From positions 124,001 to 188,000 of the forward strand of contig NZ_LRRU01000004.1 in the NCBI RefSeq assembly GCF_001641615.1: a stretch of DNA of 64,000 bases. The letters run 5' to 3'. Of this stretch, positions 19,099-27,694 are shown in pieces; the stretch's first letter is position 1; every line of letters starts with the position of its first letter. A program made the position numbers and the translations under genes. Below the pieces are notes generated by a model. The model saw only the letters and a program-made list of their open reading frames with translations. It was not told where the DNA came from and made no database searches. The stretch is from Pseudoalteromonas gelatinilytica. Lineage in GTDB: Bacteria > Pseudomonadota > Gammaproteobacteria > Enterobacterales > Alteromonadaceae.

Positions 19099-20343
19099 AT
19101 GAAAAGCTTGGTTACTAAACTAGCATTATTACCTTTAGCTATTGCGTCAGGTATTGCAATGGCAGGCACAAATTTAGTAGAAAACGGATCATTTGAAAAT
19201 ACAGATACAGTGACCGATCACAATGGTCAATGGCAGTTATTTGATGCAATTCCTGGTTGGACTCGAAGCGCTAACGCTAGATTTGAAATTCAAACGAATA
19301 AACTTGGGATTATTCCAGCACAAGATGGTGAGCAGCACATTGAGCTAGATTCAAGATCTAACTACAGCATCACACAAGCTCTTGCGACAGCAGCTGGTAA
19401 AAAGTACGAATTGAGCTTTTATTACTCTGCGCGTGTAGTAGGTAATGAAGAAACAAACAAAGCGGAAGTTTTATGGAATGGTGAATCATTAGCCGTTGTC
19501 AACAGCAGCACAAAAGGCTGGACTAAATACAGCTTTACAGTTGAAGCTGACAGCGCAAGCTCAGTGTTGAGCTTTGCAGGCGCGGGTACATCTGATTCAG
19601 TAGGTGCATTCATCGATAACGTCGTAGTAACTGAGGTACCTGAACCATGTGCAGTTGTAACCGGTTTATATGGTATTAATAACTTTGGTTCTGAGACTGA
19701 AGGCTATGTGTATCACTTTAACCCAGAATCAAGCGCTGTAACGGTTGTTGCTGGTCTAAACAATACAGCATCAAATATTGCTAGCAAAGACGGTATGCTG
19801 TACTTCATGGAGCAGCTTGATAGCAGCAGCAAAGCGTCAAAAATCTATAGCTTAGATTTAGCTACCGACACGCAAGCTGAGGTTGCAGATGCGACATCAT
19901 TCCCAATTTACCGCTCAACAGTGACCGCAGACGGTCTGTCTTTACGTGCGACAAGCAAGACATACATGTATGATTTTGACCTAACTACAGGCGAGAAAAC
20001 GGTATTAGGTAAGCTTTCGTATGAAGGCGACTCATTCTCTGATGGCGACATCGCTTATTCAAGTGACTACAACGTACTTTACGTATTAACTGGTAAAGCA
20101 CTTTACACATTAGATGAAGGCAGCCTTGAGTTAACTCAAATCGGTGAGCACGGTGTAAACTGGGCGTCAGGCATTGCGATTGCAGATGACGGTACAATTT
20201 ACATATCAGGTAGAGAAAACGGCGAAAACGCGAAAATTTATACCTTAGATCAAAATACCGCTGAAGCGACATTCGTAATGGATGGCCCAGCACACGTAAA
20301 CGACTTAACGTTTGTTAGTGAAGCAGTTTGCGCAGCAGAGTAA
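19099..20343 (+). CDS. Secreted DUF642-like domain plus propeller-like domain protein
   Basis: 414 residues with a signal peptide ending near GIAMA-GTN (residue 23). Residues 24-190 match the DUF642/carbohydrate-binding-like pattern (NLVENGSFENT, PGWTRS, DGEQHIELDS, LSFYYSAR, FIDNVVVTEV). A PEP segment then leads to about 215 residues of repeating beta strands (GINNFGSETEG, KIYSLDLATDT, YMYDFDLTTGE, ALYTLDEGSLE, KIYTLDQNTAE) that look like a six- or seven-bladed propeller. Four of these blades share a [K/A]-[I/L/M]-Y-x-[L/F]-D signature. The start is supported by GGAGAG. It has its own terminator, so it is monocistronic. A role as a cell-surface or matrix sugar-binding protein is plausible but unproven. 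Confidence 0.7.
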   Translation: MKSLVTKLALLPLAIASGIAMAGTNLVENGSFENTDTVTDHNGQWQLFDAIPGWTRSANARFEIQTNKLGIIPAQDGEQHIELDSRSNYSITQALATAAGKKYELSFYYSARVVGNEETNKAEVLWNGESLAVVNSSTKGWTKYSFTVEADSASSVLSFAGAGTSDSVGAFIDNVVVTEVPEPCAVVTGLYGINNFGSETEGYVYHFNPESSAVTVVAGLNNTASNIASKDGMLYFMEQLDSSSKASKIYSLDLATDTQAEVADATSFPIYRSTVTADGLSLRATSKTYMYDFDLTTGEKTVLGKLSYEGDSFSDGDIAYSSDYNVLYVLTGKALYTLDEGSLELTQIGEHGVNWASGIAIADDGTIYISGRENGENAKIYTLDQNTAEATFVMDGPAHVNDLTFVSEAVCAAE

Positions 20344-20360
20344 ACTGTTTATAAAGCCAT

Positions 20361-20388
20361 AAAATGCCAGCTTAGCTGGCATTTTTTT
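20361..20388 (+). terminator. Bidirectional terminator between convergent genes
   Basis: The stem AAATGCCAGC / GCTGGCATTT with a three-base loop has T runs on the + strand and a shorter one on the - strand, so it can serve both the propeller protein and the thioesterase gene. Confidence 0.9.
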
Positions 20389-20403
20389 AACTAACCTGAG
20401 GTA

Positions 20404-20934
20404 TCACTTATTCGTGAGTTTCTTCTGTTCTAACATCTCTTTCCAGTGCATCACTTCTGCGGGCAAAATAGGTGCTACGCCACTAAAACCTGCAACTTCA
20501 AGCATCTCTTCAACGCTGACAACACCTTGTTTACGTTTAAATACACCGCGCACATAAGCAATCGCATGTAAGCCTCGTTCAGAGTGAAACTTTTGCTCAA
20601 TGTAAAAGTATTTATGATCCCAACCAACCAAGCGTGTACTAACGGTGTACTTTTGCATTGGTTTAATATCACGAATGTAGGTAATAGCTGTCGCGTTAAC
20701 GATTGGGAACCAGCGGCGCTTCATAATGTGCTTTAGCAAGCCCACTCTCTCAGTCATCCAAGTACGGGCAAGATCCATCATTGCTAAGTAGCGAGAATTG
20801 GTCAGATGAAAGTTAATATCGCAATCGGTCGGTAACGCTTTGAATTCAATATCAATCGTGTCTAATAATTGTTGATAATCACGATTACGTTTAATTTTAA
20901 AAAACAGCAGTATTAGTCGAAAATAGAGGTTCAC
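20404..20934 (-). CDS. Acyl-CoA thioesterase-like hotdog protein
   Basis: 176 residues of the 4HBT-like thioesterase type seen in YbgC-related and THEM6-like proteins. The pattern DCDINFHLTNSRYLAMMDLARTWM is the characteristic active-site strand and helix (normally D-x-D-x-x-x-H-x-N-x-x-Y), and FYIEQKFHSERG followed by AYVRGVFKRKQGVV gives the later strands. It is a cytoplasmic enzyme expected to hydrolyse an acyl-CoA; the substrate cannot be read from sequence. The start is GTG with only a weak ribosome-binding site. It is divergent from the small secreted protein at 21044. Confidence 0.75.
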   Translation of the reverse strand: MNLYFRLILLFFKIKRNRDYQQLLDTIDIEFKALPTDCDINFHLTNSRYLAMMDLARTWMTERVGLLKHIMKRRWFPIVNATAITYIRDIKPMQKYTVSTRLVGWDHKYFYIEQKFHSERGLHAIAYVRGVFKRKQGVVSVEEMLEVAGFSGVAPILPAEVMHWKEMLEQKKLTNK

Positions 20935-21043
20935 AGTAAAGGTCTAACCAGTTGATAATGAACAAAGTGTATCACAGCATATTGCTAAGGCGAATTTTCT
21001 GCTCTAATCTGTGCATATATTAGTATAAAAAAAGAATAACCTA

Positions 21044-21532
21044 ATGAAATTATTTAGTTTGGTAACTTTGTTCACTGCAAGTTTTTTCACCAGCTCAGCA
21101 TTTGCTGACTTCAACTTTCCAGGTGACGGTACTTTAAAATACCCAACGGGTGTTGAAAAAGCCTTTAAATTTGGCTTTGCTTGGCAACAAGATGCTGAGA
21201 AGTTCACTATTGGTGATAAAAGTTATGATATGTCATTACCTGAGTCATACTCAGTGGCGATTACACTCAGCAAAGACGAGCAACAGGTATGGGTTCAGGA
21301 ATTTAATAATGGCTTTATTGAAGGCTTCAACTGGCAGATTGCTGATCACACCCTTAAACTCGAAAAGCGCAAATTCAGCGATTCAGTCAAAGGTGATTAT
21401 GTTATCAGCCTTGATAATCGAGACTACTTTTTTGCCCGCAATAACATCAGTGTTGTTATTAAGTTCGACGATGAAGGTATAAAAAGTATCGCCATTGATG
21501 GTGTTACCAAAGACATGGGTACCAAGCAATAG
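21044..21532 (+). CDS. Small secreted protein of unknown function
   Basis: 162 residues with a clear signal peptide (MKLFSLVTLF...SSAFA, cleavage near residue 22). The mature part is beta-rich with many aromatic and charged residues and no cysteines, consistent with a single periplasmic or secreted beta domain. I recognise no family or catalytic motif. It is monocistronic, flanked by a divergent thioesterase gene and a terminator shared with tyrR. Confidence 0.65.
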   Translation: MKLFSLVTLFTASFFTSSAFADFNFPGDGTLKYPTGVEKAFKFGFAWQQDAEKFTIGDKSYDMSLPESYSVAITLSKDEQQVWVQEFNNGFIEGFNWQIADHTLKLEKRKFSDSVKGDYVISLDNRDYFFARNNISVVIKFDDEGIKSIAIDGVTKDMGTKQ

Positions 21533-21546
21533 TTTTTAATCGAAAA

Positions 21547-21579
21547 GAAAAAGGCTTAGGTTTTACCTAAGCCTTTTTT
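21547..21579 (+). terminator. Bidirectional terminator shared with tyrR
   Basis: The perfect stem AAAAGGCTTAGGT / ACCTAAGCCTTTT has a three-base loop and T runs on both strands, lying between convergent genes. Confidence 0.9.
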
Positions 21580-21598
21580 GCTTAATTAAGCTATATAA

Positions 21599-23155
21599 TT
21601 AAACCTTCACTGTCTTACGGTTAATACCGTAATCGCGCAGCTTATTTGCCACTGCGGTGTGGCTCAAACCTAACCTTTTCGCTAATTGACGAGAGCTTGG
21701 ATAAGCGGGGTAAAGCTTGCGAAGTAATGTCGCCTCAAAACGTTTTACCGCTTGGTCTAAGGTTCCTTCAAAGTCAGACTCAAGATAACCTAAATCATGG
21801 GTAAACGTTGGTAACTGCAAGTGCTCAATACGCAATTCATTATCATCTAGCAAGGATACCGCACGGTAAATCGCGTTTTCTAATTGGCGCACGTTACCCG
21901 GCCATGGATAGTCTTGTAAAAAGCGTAAACAATCTTCAGACATCACTGGCACAGAATGACCATTTTGCTGGGCATACTTTTGAATAAAGTGCTCTGCTAA
22001 CGGACCAATATCAGCTTTTCTATCACGTAATGGCGCAATCTCTAAGGTTAAAACATTAATTCGGTAATAGAGATCTTCTCTAAATGTCCCCTCTTGCACC
22101 ATTGCGGGTAAGTCTTTTTGTGTTGCAGCTACGATACGCACATTTACTTTTACTTCGTTTTCATCACCCACTTTTCGGAAGGTACCGTCTTGTAAAAAAC
22201 GCAGTAACTTAGTTTGCAACTGAGTCGACATTTCACCAACTTCGTCTAAAAACACAGTGCCACCATCAGCTTGCTCTAAAACGCCACGTTTTGGTGCCGC
22301 GTTTTCTTCATAGCCTGCATAACCAAATAACTCAGACTCAGCGACATCATCAGGCAATGAAGCACACGACAGAGCGATAAATGGTTTTACTGAGCGGTTT
22401 GAGGCGTAATGACAAGCACGAGCAAGTAACTCTTTACCAGTACCGGTTTCGCCAGTAATCAGGATTGGTGCTTCAAGCTGTGCCATTTTACGCGCTTCAC
22501 GAACCACACGGCGCATTGCAGTACTAAAATTATGGATGGTTGCAAAGCTTTCTTGGCCATAACGACGAAACGCACTAACTTGTTGACCTAGGCGACTTTG
22601 TGATTTGATGTTGATTACAGCGCCGGCTAACACATCCCCTTCAGCACCTTGTGGTACTGAAATAGGCAGAATATCGGCAATAAAGTCCTCACCTGCGACT
22701 TCAACTCGGGTAGTTTGACCAAGAACTTCTTTGCCTTCAAGCCAACGCGTAAAGTTAAAACCTTTAAGCAAGTTATTGATGTTAGCGCCAATCACTTCGC
22801 TTTCAGATAATTGCAGATCACGACACGCAGCATCATTACATAAACGCACCCAGCCCTTAGCATCGATAGATATAACACCATCAGGTAAGGCACGCAGTAA
22901 TGTATTTAACTCATTATGCTCTCGCTCAGAAGGTAAGAATGCAGTCGTACGAACGTCTTTCACACCATCTATCAAACGGATAGATGGCATGATTTTTTGG
23001 AATTGTTCAAATTCAATAGGCGGAAAGCTGACGTACATTCGACAATTAACCGAATCTACCTCGATGCCTTTTAAATCAACCTGGTAACTCACCAAGATAT
23101 TGAGAATCTCTTGTGCGATACCAATTCGGTCAGCACAGTGGATATCTAAACGCAT
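21599..23155 (-). CDS. tyrR: TyrR, aromatic amino acid-responsive transcription regulator
   Basis: TyrR represses or activates transport and metabolism genes for Tyr, Phe and Trp. The domains are in order: ACT (1-75, MRLDIHCADRIGIAQEIL), PAS (about 80-190), an AAA+ module with Walker A GETGTGKE and Walker B-type GGTVFLDEVGEM, and a C-terminal helix-turn-helix (SSRQLAKRLGLSHTAVANKLRDYGI). The GAFTGA loop of true sigma54 activators is replaced by GYAGYEENA, as expected for TyrR, which works with sigma70. I place the start at 23155, because that ATG follows GAGG by five bases and matches the E. coli N-terminus; a longer reading adds 19 unlike residues. It gives 518 residues. A TyrR-box-like site lies upstream. 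Confidence 0.93.
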   Translation of the reverse strand: MRLDIHCADRIGIAQEILNILVSYQVDLKGIEVDSVNCRMYVSFPPIEFEQFQKIMPSIRLIDGVKDVRTTAFLPSEREHNELNTLLRALPDGVISIDAKGWVRLCNDAACRDLQLSESEVIGANINNLLKGFNFTRWLEGKEVLGQTTRVEVAGEDFIADILPISVPQGAEGDVLAGAVINIKSQSRLGQQVSAFRRYGQESFATIHNFSTAMRRVVREARKMAQLEAPILITGETGTGKELLARACHYASNRSVKPFIALSCASLPDDVAESELFGYAGYEENAAPKRGVLEQADGGTVFLDEVGEMSTQLQTKLLRFLQDGTFRKVGDENEVKVNVRIVAATQKDLPAMVQEGTFREDLYYRINVLTLEIAPLRDRKADIGPLAEHFIQKYAQQNGHSVPVMSEDCLRFLQDYPWPGNVRQLENAIYRAVSLLDDNELRIEHLQLPTFTHDLGYLESDFEGTLDQAVKRFEATLLRKLYPAYPSSRQLAKRLGLSHTAVANKLRDYGINRKTVKV

Positions 23156-23225
23156 TACATCCTCAAAAAACGGGAACCTATAGTATGAGAATAATACGCT
23201 AACTCCCTGCAACTGGGTAGTCTAT

Positions 23226-23243
23226 TGTAAACAATTTTGGACA
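23226..23243 (-). promoter_or_regulatory. Candidate TyrR box upstream of tyrR
   Basis: On the - strand the 18 bases read TGTCCAAAATTGTTTACA, matching TGT-N12-ACA with a complete TTTACA half site. The site near hppD (TGTCCCATTTAATTTACA) has the same TGTCC-N7-TTTACA pattern. It lies about 70 bases upstream of the tyrR start and suggests autoregulation. Confidence 0.55.
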
Positions 23244-23250
23244 AAAGAAC

Positions 23251-24831
23251 TTAATTAGTCGGATACTTGGTCCACTCTCCCCCATCCAACTGAATGTAAG
23301 GCTGCCCTTTTATGTACATCATAACCGTATCTTGATTCTCGGCGACCTTGGCTGAGGTCGGTAAATTATCAAGCACGCGATTAATGGGTACCGTCCCTGT
23401 GAACAAATCGAGCTTCATCGTGTTATTGATTAATTCTGAAAGAGAAAAATAGCTCATTGTCTCATCAACAACATTAAGCCCATTATGTTTAATGTCAGGC
23501 CCGATGAATTTTACTGCCGTAGGCACCGACACTATCGATGGACTCGGGATTTCACGTAATCCAGAAAATTGTAGTTTATCGCCTTGCAGTGCCGCACCAT
23601 GCTCTGGCACAACCACCAACAGCACGTTGCGACCTTGTGCTTCTAACTCAGTTATAAACTTATCAATATCGCTAAATAAGCGCTGCTGTCTAAGCGGATA
23701 ACTTGCCAAGCTATTCATCCGTTCGCGACCCGCAATTTGATTGCCATCGTGTAAGCTAATGGTGTTGTAATAAAGAGCTCTAGGTTGCTCACTAGAACCT
23801 TGCTTTTTCAACCAATTAGTAAGGATATCTGCATCAGAATAAATCGGTTTGCCGTCAAAACCATATTGCGCAGCACTAAATTGACTAAAATCCAGTTTAG
23901 GCACAGACACACCGCCGTACTGCCTGATCAAACCTATAAAGTCATCAAAATGACCATCGTGGTTTAGCGCCACACTGGTTTTATAGCCAAGTTCAGCAAG
24001 ATTAGTAAATAGTTGGCATTGCTCGTCAACCGGTTTGAATAGTTGCTCTTGACTTGTCTGCCCACAACTTGCTCGTAATAAACGAATTGCAGCAGGACCA
24101 CTGTACGACGTTGCTGAGTTAAATTGGCTAAACAAAATATCAAAATCAGCAAACAGATTACGGGGTTCGACACCGATGGCGTTTAAATCTGCTGTCGCTA
24201 AAGAGCAAATATTCAATACAACGACATCAAATGGTTGGCCATTAAATGCATTTGGGAACTGACTTTGTAATAAATTTTGCTGCTGGTAAAAGTCTTGTAA
24301 CTGTTGATCTGGCGTCTTTTGCGCTGCAGTGTCAGAGACTAAAACGGGAACTTGTTTTTGTACAACGTGGCTATTGGTTGCAACCTGAGGTGGAACCTCA
24401 TTATCTGCAGCTGACCCACCGAGCCAATACGCATAAAGAAAACCAATAATAGAAATACTGGTATAACGTAACCACTTTACAGTAAACCAATAAAAAACCA
24501 CCAAAGCGAAAAGCGCAAAAATCAAATCAAAACTAATAACGCGCGACGTGATCTCAAAAAAATAGCCGATGCTAAAATCTTGTACATTGCCAGCTTGCTT
24601 GGTGAGCCGAGAAATCGGGGGCAACCATGAATCGTGATACAACAAGGCAACACCAATTACCACACTCAGAATCTGTTTAATGCGAGCCAACCAAATATGT
24701 TGAAAAGAGATAGCAAGAAATGCAAAAAAAGCTAAGTTTGCAAATAAATCAAACGAAATATCACCTCGGCTATACAGAACAAACTTAACTAAAAAATATA
24801 AATTCCAAAAACCTAATCCTGAAAGCCTCAC
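23251..24831 (-). CDS. bcsG: BcsG, cellulose phosphoethanolamine transferase
   Basis: BcsG transfers phosphoethanolamine from phosphatidylethanolamine to cellulose in the periplasm. The N-terminal third has four or five membrane helices (FWNLYFLVKFVLYSRGD onward). The periplasmic catalytic domain keeps LNICSLATADL, FNSATSYSGPAAIRLLRAS (the segment holding the nucleophilic serine in E. coli), YNTISLHDGNQ and VVPEHGAAL (zinc ligands). It closely parallels E. coli BcsG along its whole length (526 residues against 559). The start is GTG with AAGGA upstream, and it overlaps the bcsF stop by three bases. It is the last gene of bcsEFG. Confidence 0.93.
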   Translation of the reverse strand: MRLSGLGFWNLYFLVKFVLYSRGDISFDLFANLAFFAFLAISFQHIWLARIKQILSVVIGVALLYHDSWLPPISRLTKQAGNVQDFSIGYFFEITSRVISFDLIFALFALVVFYWFTVKWLRYTSISIIGFLYAYWLGGSAADNEVPPQVATNSHVVQKQVPVLVSDTAAQKTPDQQLQDFYQQQNLLQSQFPNAFNGQPFDVVVLNICSLATADLNAIGVEPRNLFADFDILFSQFNSATSYSGPAAIRLLRASCGQTSQEQLFKPVDEQCQLFTNLAELGYKTSVALNHDGHFDDFIGLIRQYGGVSVPKLDFSQFSAAQYGFDGKPIYSDADILTNWLKKQGSSEQPRALYYNTISLHDGNQIAGRERMNSLASYPLRQQRLFSDIDKFITELEAQGRNVLLVVVPEHGAALQGDKLQFSGLREIPSPSIVSVPTAVKFIGPDIKHNGLNVVDETMSYFSLSELINNTMKLDLFTGTVPINRVLDNLPTSAKVAENQDTVMMYIKGQPYIQLDGGEWTKYPTN

Positions 24832-25004
24832 TTGTTATCCTTTTTGAGTCGTCTTGGCGTATAAGGCGTTAATAATACATGCCTAAATGTTAGTTTTCGG
24901 TATAGCACGACTGCTTTTTTAAACAATAACTTACCTGTATTACTCAGCAGAATGCCGATTAACATTGCGATGATAAAAGTTATAAAAAACTGATTTAAGC
25001 TCAT
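24828..25004 (-). CDS. bcsF: BcsF, small membrane protein of the cellulose system
   Basis: 58 residues, read directly from the gap between bcsE and bcsG. It begins MSLNQFFITFIIAMLIGILL, one membrane helix, and ends with a basic cytoplasmic tail (TPRRLKKDNK). Its ATG overlaps the bcsE stop (ATGA) and its TGA overlaps the bcsG GTG, so the three genes are translationally coupled. E. coli BcsF has a similar size and topology and recruits BcsE to the synthase complex. The call rests on size, topology and position. Confidence 0.85.
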   Translation of the reverse strand: MSLNQFFITFIIAMLIGILLSNTGKLLFKKAVVLYRKLTFRHVLLTPYTPRRLKKDNK

Positions 25005-26626
25005 GATAGTTCACCTTTTAAGGTCACTTTTACTGGCTCGGATATAGGTCGAATCACTTTTTTAAATTCCGGTGTTTCAGTGTTTAAACTTGCTATATCT
25101 GATGCTTTTGCGTCAAAAATATAGCTTACATTTTCTTGTAATTGCTGAGTAAAGTCTGTTATTTCAGTATTAGCAAAATGACGTTGCATGCGGCGACATT
25201 CTTGCTGAATATAAAAATGATCAGCAATGACATTTTTTGACATAAAGAAGTCACTCACCTGTAATTTAAATAAATGCTTAATTGCGCTTTCAACATCGTG
25301 TTCTCGACAAGCATGTAGGTAAAGATAAACCGAACCATCAGCAAAACTAAAAATATCCCCTTCGCGCTTTACATGGAATAAATGCAATGGGTGTATCGCA
25401 TCAATACGTGGCAAAAGCTGCATCAAAACAAGTACGCCGCTTACGCCAAGGTTGGCAGCAGAATCACTATGCTTCGCAACCTGCTCTGCGAATTTAACAG
25501 GAGGTAAATACCCTTTGGCCAATACATTTTCACTGTATTTTAGAACATCATCAATCGATTTTGGTAGGGGTCTTGAAAACTGAAACCCTTGAATTGACTG
25601 AATTTGTGACAGTAATCGCGAAGGCTCAGAATAACTATATAAAATAAGATTAACCCCTAAGGTTAAAAATAGGCACTCATCTTGATGGCGAATAATGCCA
25701 TCAACATTTTGAATAACCAATTTCAACCGACGACCACATTTTTTACGAAGAGAGAAGCAATCTTTGGCTAATACTTTTAAATCAGTGTAGCGGCTAACGG
25801 CAAATACTAAGGTCGCTGACTTTTTAGTTAGCCCTTTAGAAAAAAGAGCATCATTGTCATCAATAATTTTATAAAAAACAGGGAGCTTTGTCCCCTCAGG
25901 CACAGCACTGCGAGTTAGCCATACCTCGTCTTCATCAAAATCTTGAGCCGTTGGCTGCGACTTTTCATCGGCTTCTTGCTCTTCTTCTATTAATGCAAGC
26001 TGACCATCATGAAGCTGCAAATTGACTGAGCGTCCAGCAATAACACCTTCTTTATGGCACCAATAATCATACTCAAGGGTGCGGATAGATGCTTCTTGAG
26101 TCATGTAAATTAAGCCGTCAAAGAAACGGTTTAAAGCTAACAACTGGCGCCTCAATTCACTGACATGGGCTCCTGACATTAAAAACACTAAAGTGACATT
26201 TTTTGACTGTGACAAAGCCAGATAAAGCTTGAGTTTTTCACCAAGCTGTTGCTCATTCAAGGAAACTAACTGCTCTGAATCGACATGCACGATAACGGTA
26301 CTGTTTTTCAGTTGCTCATACTGTTTTATTTCGTTAATAACACCACGGGAAAAATGCAAACTTTTTGATACATTTTCATTATGATGTAAATGGAAAGGAC
26401 GTAGTACCCCTTGTTCGAACAAAGTGAACAATAACTCGTTACCTTCTCCTTCAAAGAACAACTCGACTTGTTCTGAAAGCAAAAAAACCGAGTCTTTATG
26501 ATTGGTTAAAAGGTGCCTTGTTAACTCTAATAGCTGATTGTCTAACGGGGCAAGTAAAGCATAGTTTGCGCTTCGCTTAAGCTCAGAGAAAGCTCCGTTT
26601 AGTCCTGTAATATTTAAATGAGGCAC
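25001..26626 (-). CDS. bcsE: BcsE, c-di-GMP-binding cellulose regulator
   Basis: Cytoplasmic protein that binds c-di-GMP through its GIL domain and boosts cellulose secretion. The C-terminal region carries the RxGD motif (R-E-G-D, residues 421-424 from the chosen start) in VKREGDIFSFADGSVYLYLHACRE. The N-terminal part resembles the degenerate receiver/NTPase-like region of E. coli BcsE. I prefer the GTG at 26626 (seven bases from AAGGG) over a TTG at 26632, which lies only one base from the same site. This gives 541 residues, against 523 in E. coli. It is divergent from bcsR. Confidence 0.88.
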   Translation of the reverse strand: MPHLNITGLNGAFSELKRSANYALLAPLDNQLLELTRHLLTNHKDSVFLLSEQVELFFEGEGNELLFTLFEQGVLRPFHLHHNENVSKSLHFSRGVINEIKQYEQLKNSTVIVHVDSEQLVSLNEQQLGEKLKLYLALSQSKNVTLVFLMSGAHVSELRRQLLALNRFFDGLIYMTQEASIRTLEYDYWCHKEGVIAGRSVNLQLHDGQLALIEEEQEADEKSQPTAQDFDEDEVWLTRSAVPEGTKLPVFYKIIDDNDALFSKGLTKKSATLVFAVSRYTDLKVLAKDCFSLRKKCGRRLKLVIQNVDGIIRHQDECLFLTLGVNLILYSYSEPSRLLSQIQSIQGFQFSRPLPKSIDDVLKYSENVLAKGYLPPVKFAEQVAKHSDSAANLGVSGVLVLMQLLPRIDAIHPLHLFHVKREGDIFSFADGSVYLYLHACREHDVESAIKHLFKLQVSDFFMSKNVIADHFYIQQECRRMQRHFANTEITDFTQQLQENVSYIFDAKASDIASLNTETPEFKKVIRPISEPVKVTLKGELS

Positions 26627-26656
26627 TAACAAACCCTTAAAAAAGATACTTTAGTA

Positions 26657-26685
26657 CTAGTTTTAAACGCTATTCTATATATAAT
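26657..26685 (+). promoter_or_regulatory. Candidate promoter for bcsRQABZC
   Basis: A consensus -10 box TATAAT lies at 26680-26685 in the divergent bcsE-bcsR gap. No good -35 box is seen at 16-18 bases, so an activator may help. The start point would be about 55 bases before the bcsR ATG. Confidence 0.4.
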
Positions 26686-26747
26686 GCAAATTATGTCCAT
26701 GGATCGTGAACATTTTTAAGCTAATTTTTCGCATTACGGTTTTTTAG

Positions 26748-26975
26748 ATGAATGACTTTGCAGTAAAAAATTCACACACCTTAACTCAATATGATATTGA
26801 GAAGTTGTTACGTCAATTTGGTGGCAAGGAAACAGATTATGTTGAAATTGTTGATGTCGAAAAAAATCGCAAAACGATTGAAAAATACCCTTTGCTTAAC
26901 GATATTGCATTAGCAACGACACAAACACAGAGCACTAAAAAAATTAACAAAAGCGCAATAAAGACTCATAAATGA
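26748..26975 (+). CDS. bcsR: BcsR, small cellulose synthase regulator
   Basis: 75 residues of the YhjR/BcsR type. The pattern YDIEKLLRQFGGKETDYVEIVDVEKNRKTIEKYPLLNDIA corresponds to the E. coli segment ending in RWPLLAEFA. BcsR acts with BcsQ to stabilise BcsA. Its stop overlaps the bcsQ start (ATGA). It has a Lys/Thr-rich tail of about 20 residues that E. coli BcsR lacks. Confidence 0.85.
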   Translation: MNDFAVKNSHTLTQYDIEKLLRQFGGKETDYVEIVDVEKNRKTIEKYPLLNDIALATTQTQSTKKINKSAIKTHK

Positions 26976-27694
26976 AGCGAATTTTTTTAAAAGGAATTAA
27001 AGGCGGGACAGGTACAACATCGATTGTGGCCAATCTTGCTTGCGCCTTAAGAAAATCAAATGTGCCTGTGTATGCCATCGATTTAGACCCTAAAGGCGAC
27101 TTAGGCCTACACCTTGGACTTGCCTGGGAGCATCTGCTTGGCTGGAGCGATTACCCAGACTTCGCTTCAGCATGTGAGCAGTTCCACCAAGATAACGATG
27201 GTGTAAGGTTCTTACCTTATGGTAGCCGCTCGAACTTAGGCTTAGACTTTTCGAGCATTATCGAGAGCTGTCAGCAACTTAATGACAGCGATGACAGCTG
27301 GTTTTTATTTGACTGCCCTGCCCATGTCGATGTGCATCGCTACCCGCTAAATGAAGACGATATATTCCTTGAGATTATTAATTGTGATGCTATTTGTCAC
27401 AGCTTTGCTTTCAAGCGTTTAAACACACTTAAACAGGCAGAGTCATCATGGCAGCATTACTTTTTAACTAATAAATATAACTCTGCCTCTGAGCTTGAAT
27501 CAGATCTATTGCAGCTTTGGCAAAGTGAACTGCCGTTAATTGCGCCTTTATATATCAACAAAGATGAAGTGATCAAAGAAGCCACCGCGTTTCGCAATGT
27601 GGCGATTAACTGTGCACCGTATAGCGTTGCTAATGACGATTTTGAAACGCTAGCAGGTTGGCTTGTAAGCCGTGCGAGTCAGAATGAGCAATAA
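26972..27694 (+). CDS. bcsQ: BcsQ, MinD/ParA-like ATPase
   Basis: 240 residues of the SIMIBI ATPase class. The Walker A motif is deviant, KGGTGTTS (10-17), the switch I region is DLDPKGDLGLHLG and the Walker B-like strand is WFLFDCPAH. In E. coli BcsQ forms a complex with BcsR and is needed for polar localisation and assembly of the synthase. It overlaps bcsR by four bases and bcsA by 11, so expression is coupled. Confidence 0.92.
   Translation: MKRIFLKGIKGGTGTTSIVANLACALRKSNVPVYAIDLDPKGDLGLHLGLAWEHLLGWSDYPDFASACEQFHQDNDGVRFLPYGSRSNLGLDFSSIIESCQQLNDSDDSWFLFDCPAHVDVHRYPLNEDDIFLEIINCDAICHSFAFKRLNTLKQAESSWQHYFLTNKYNSASELESDLLQLWQSELPLIAPLYINKDEVIKEATAFRNVAINCAPYSVANDDFETLAGWLVSRASQNEQ

Noticed and set aside
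19985..20293. Open frame of 102 residues on the - strand inside the propeller protein gene
   Set aside because: Low-complexity, Arg/Leu-rich translation of the opposite strand with no ribosome-binding site.
21599..23155. TyrR product as a sigma54 activator
   Set aside because: The GAFTGA loop needed to contact sigma54 is absent; ACT and PAS domains and the HTH match TyrR instead.
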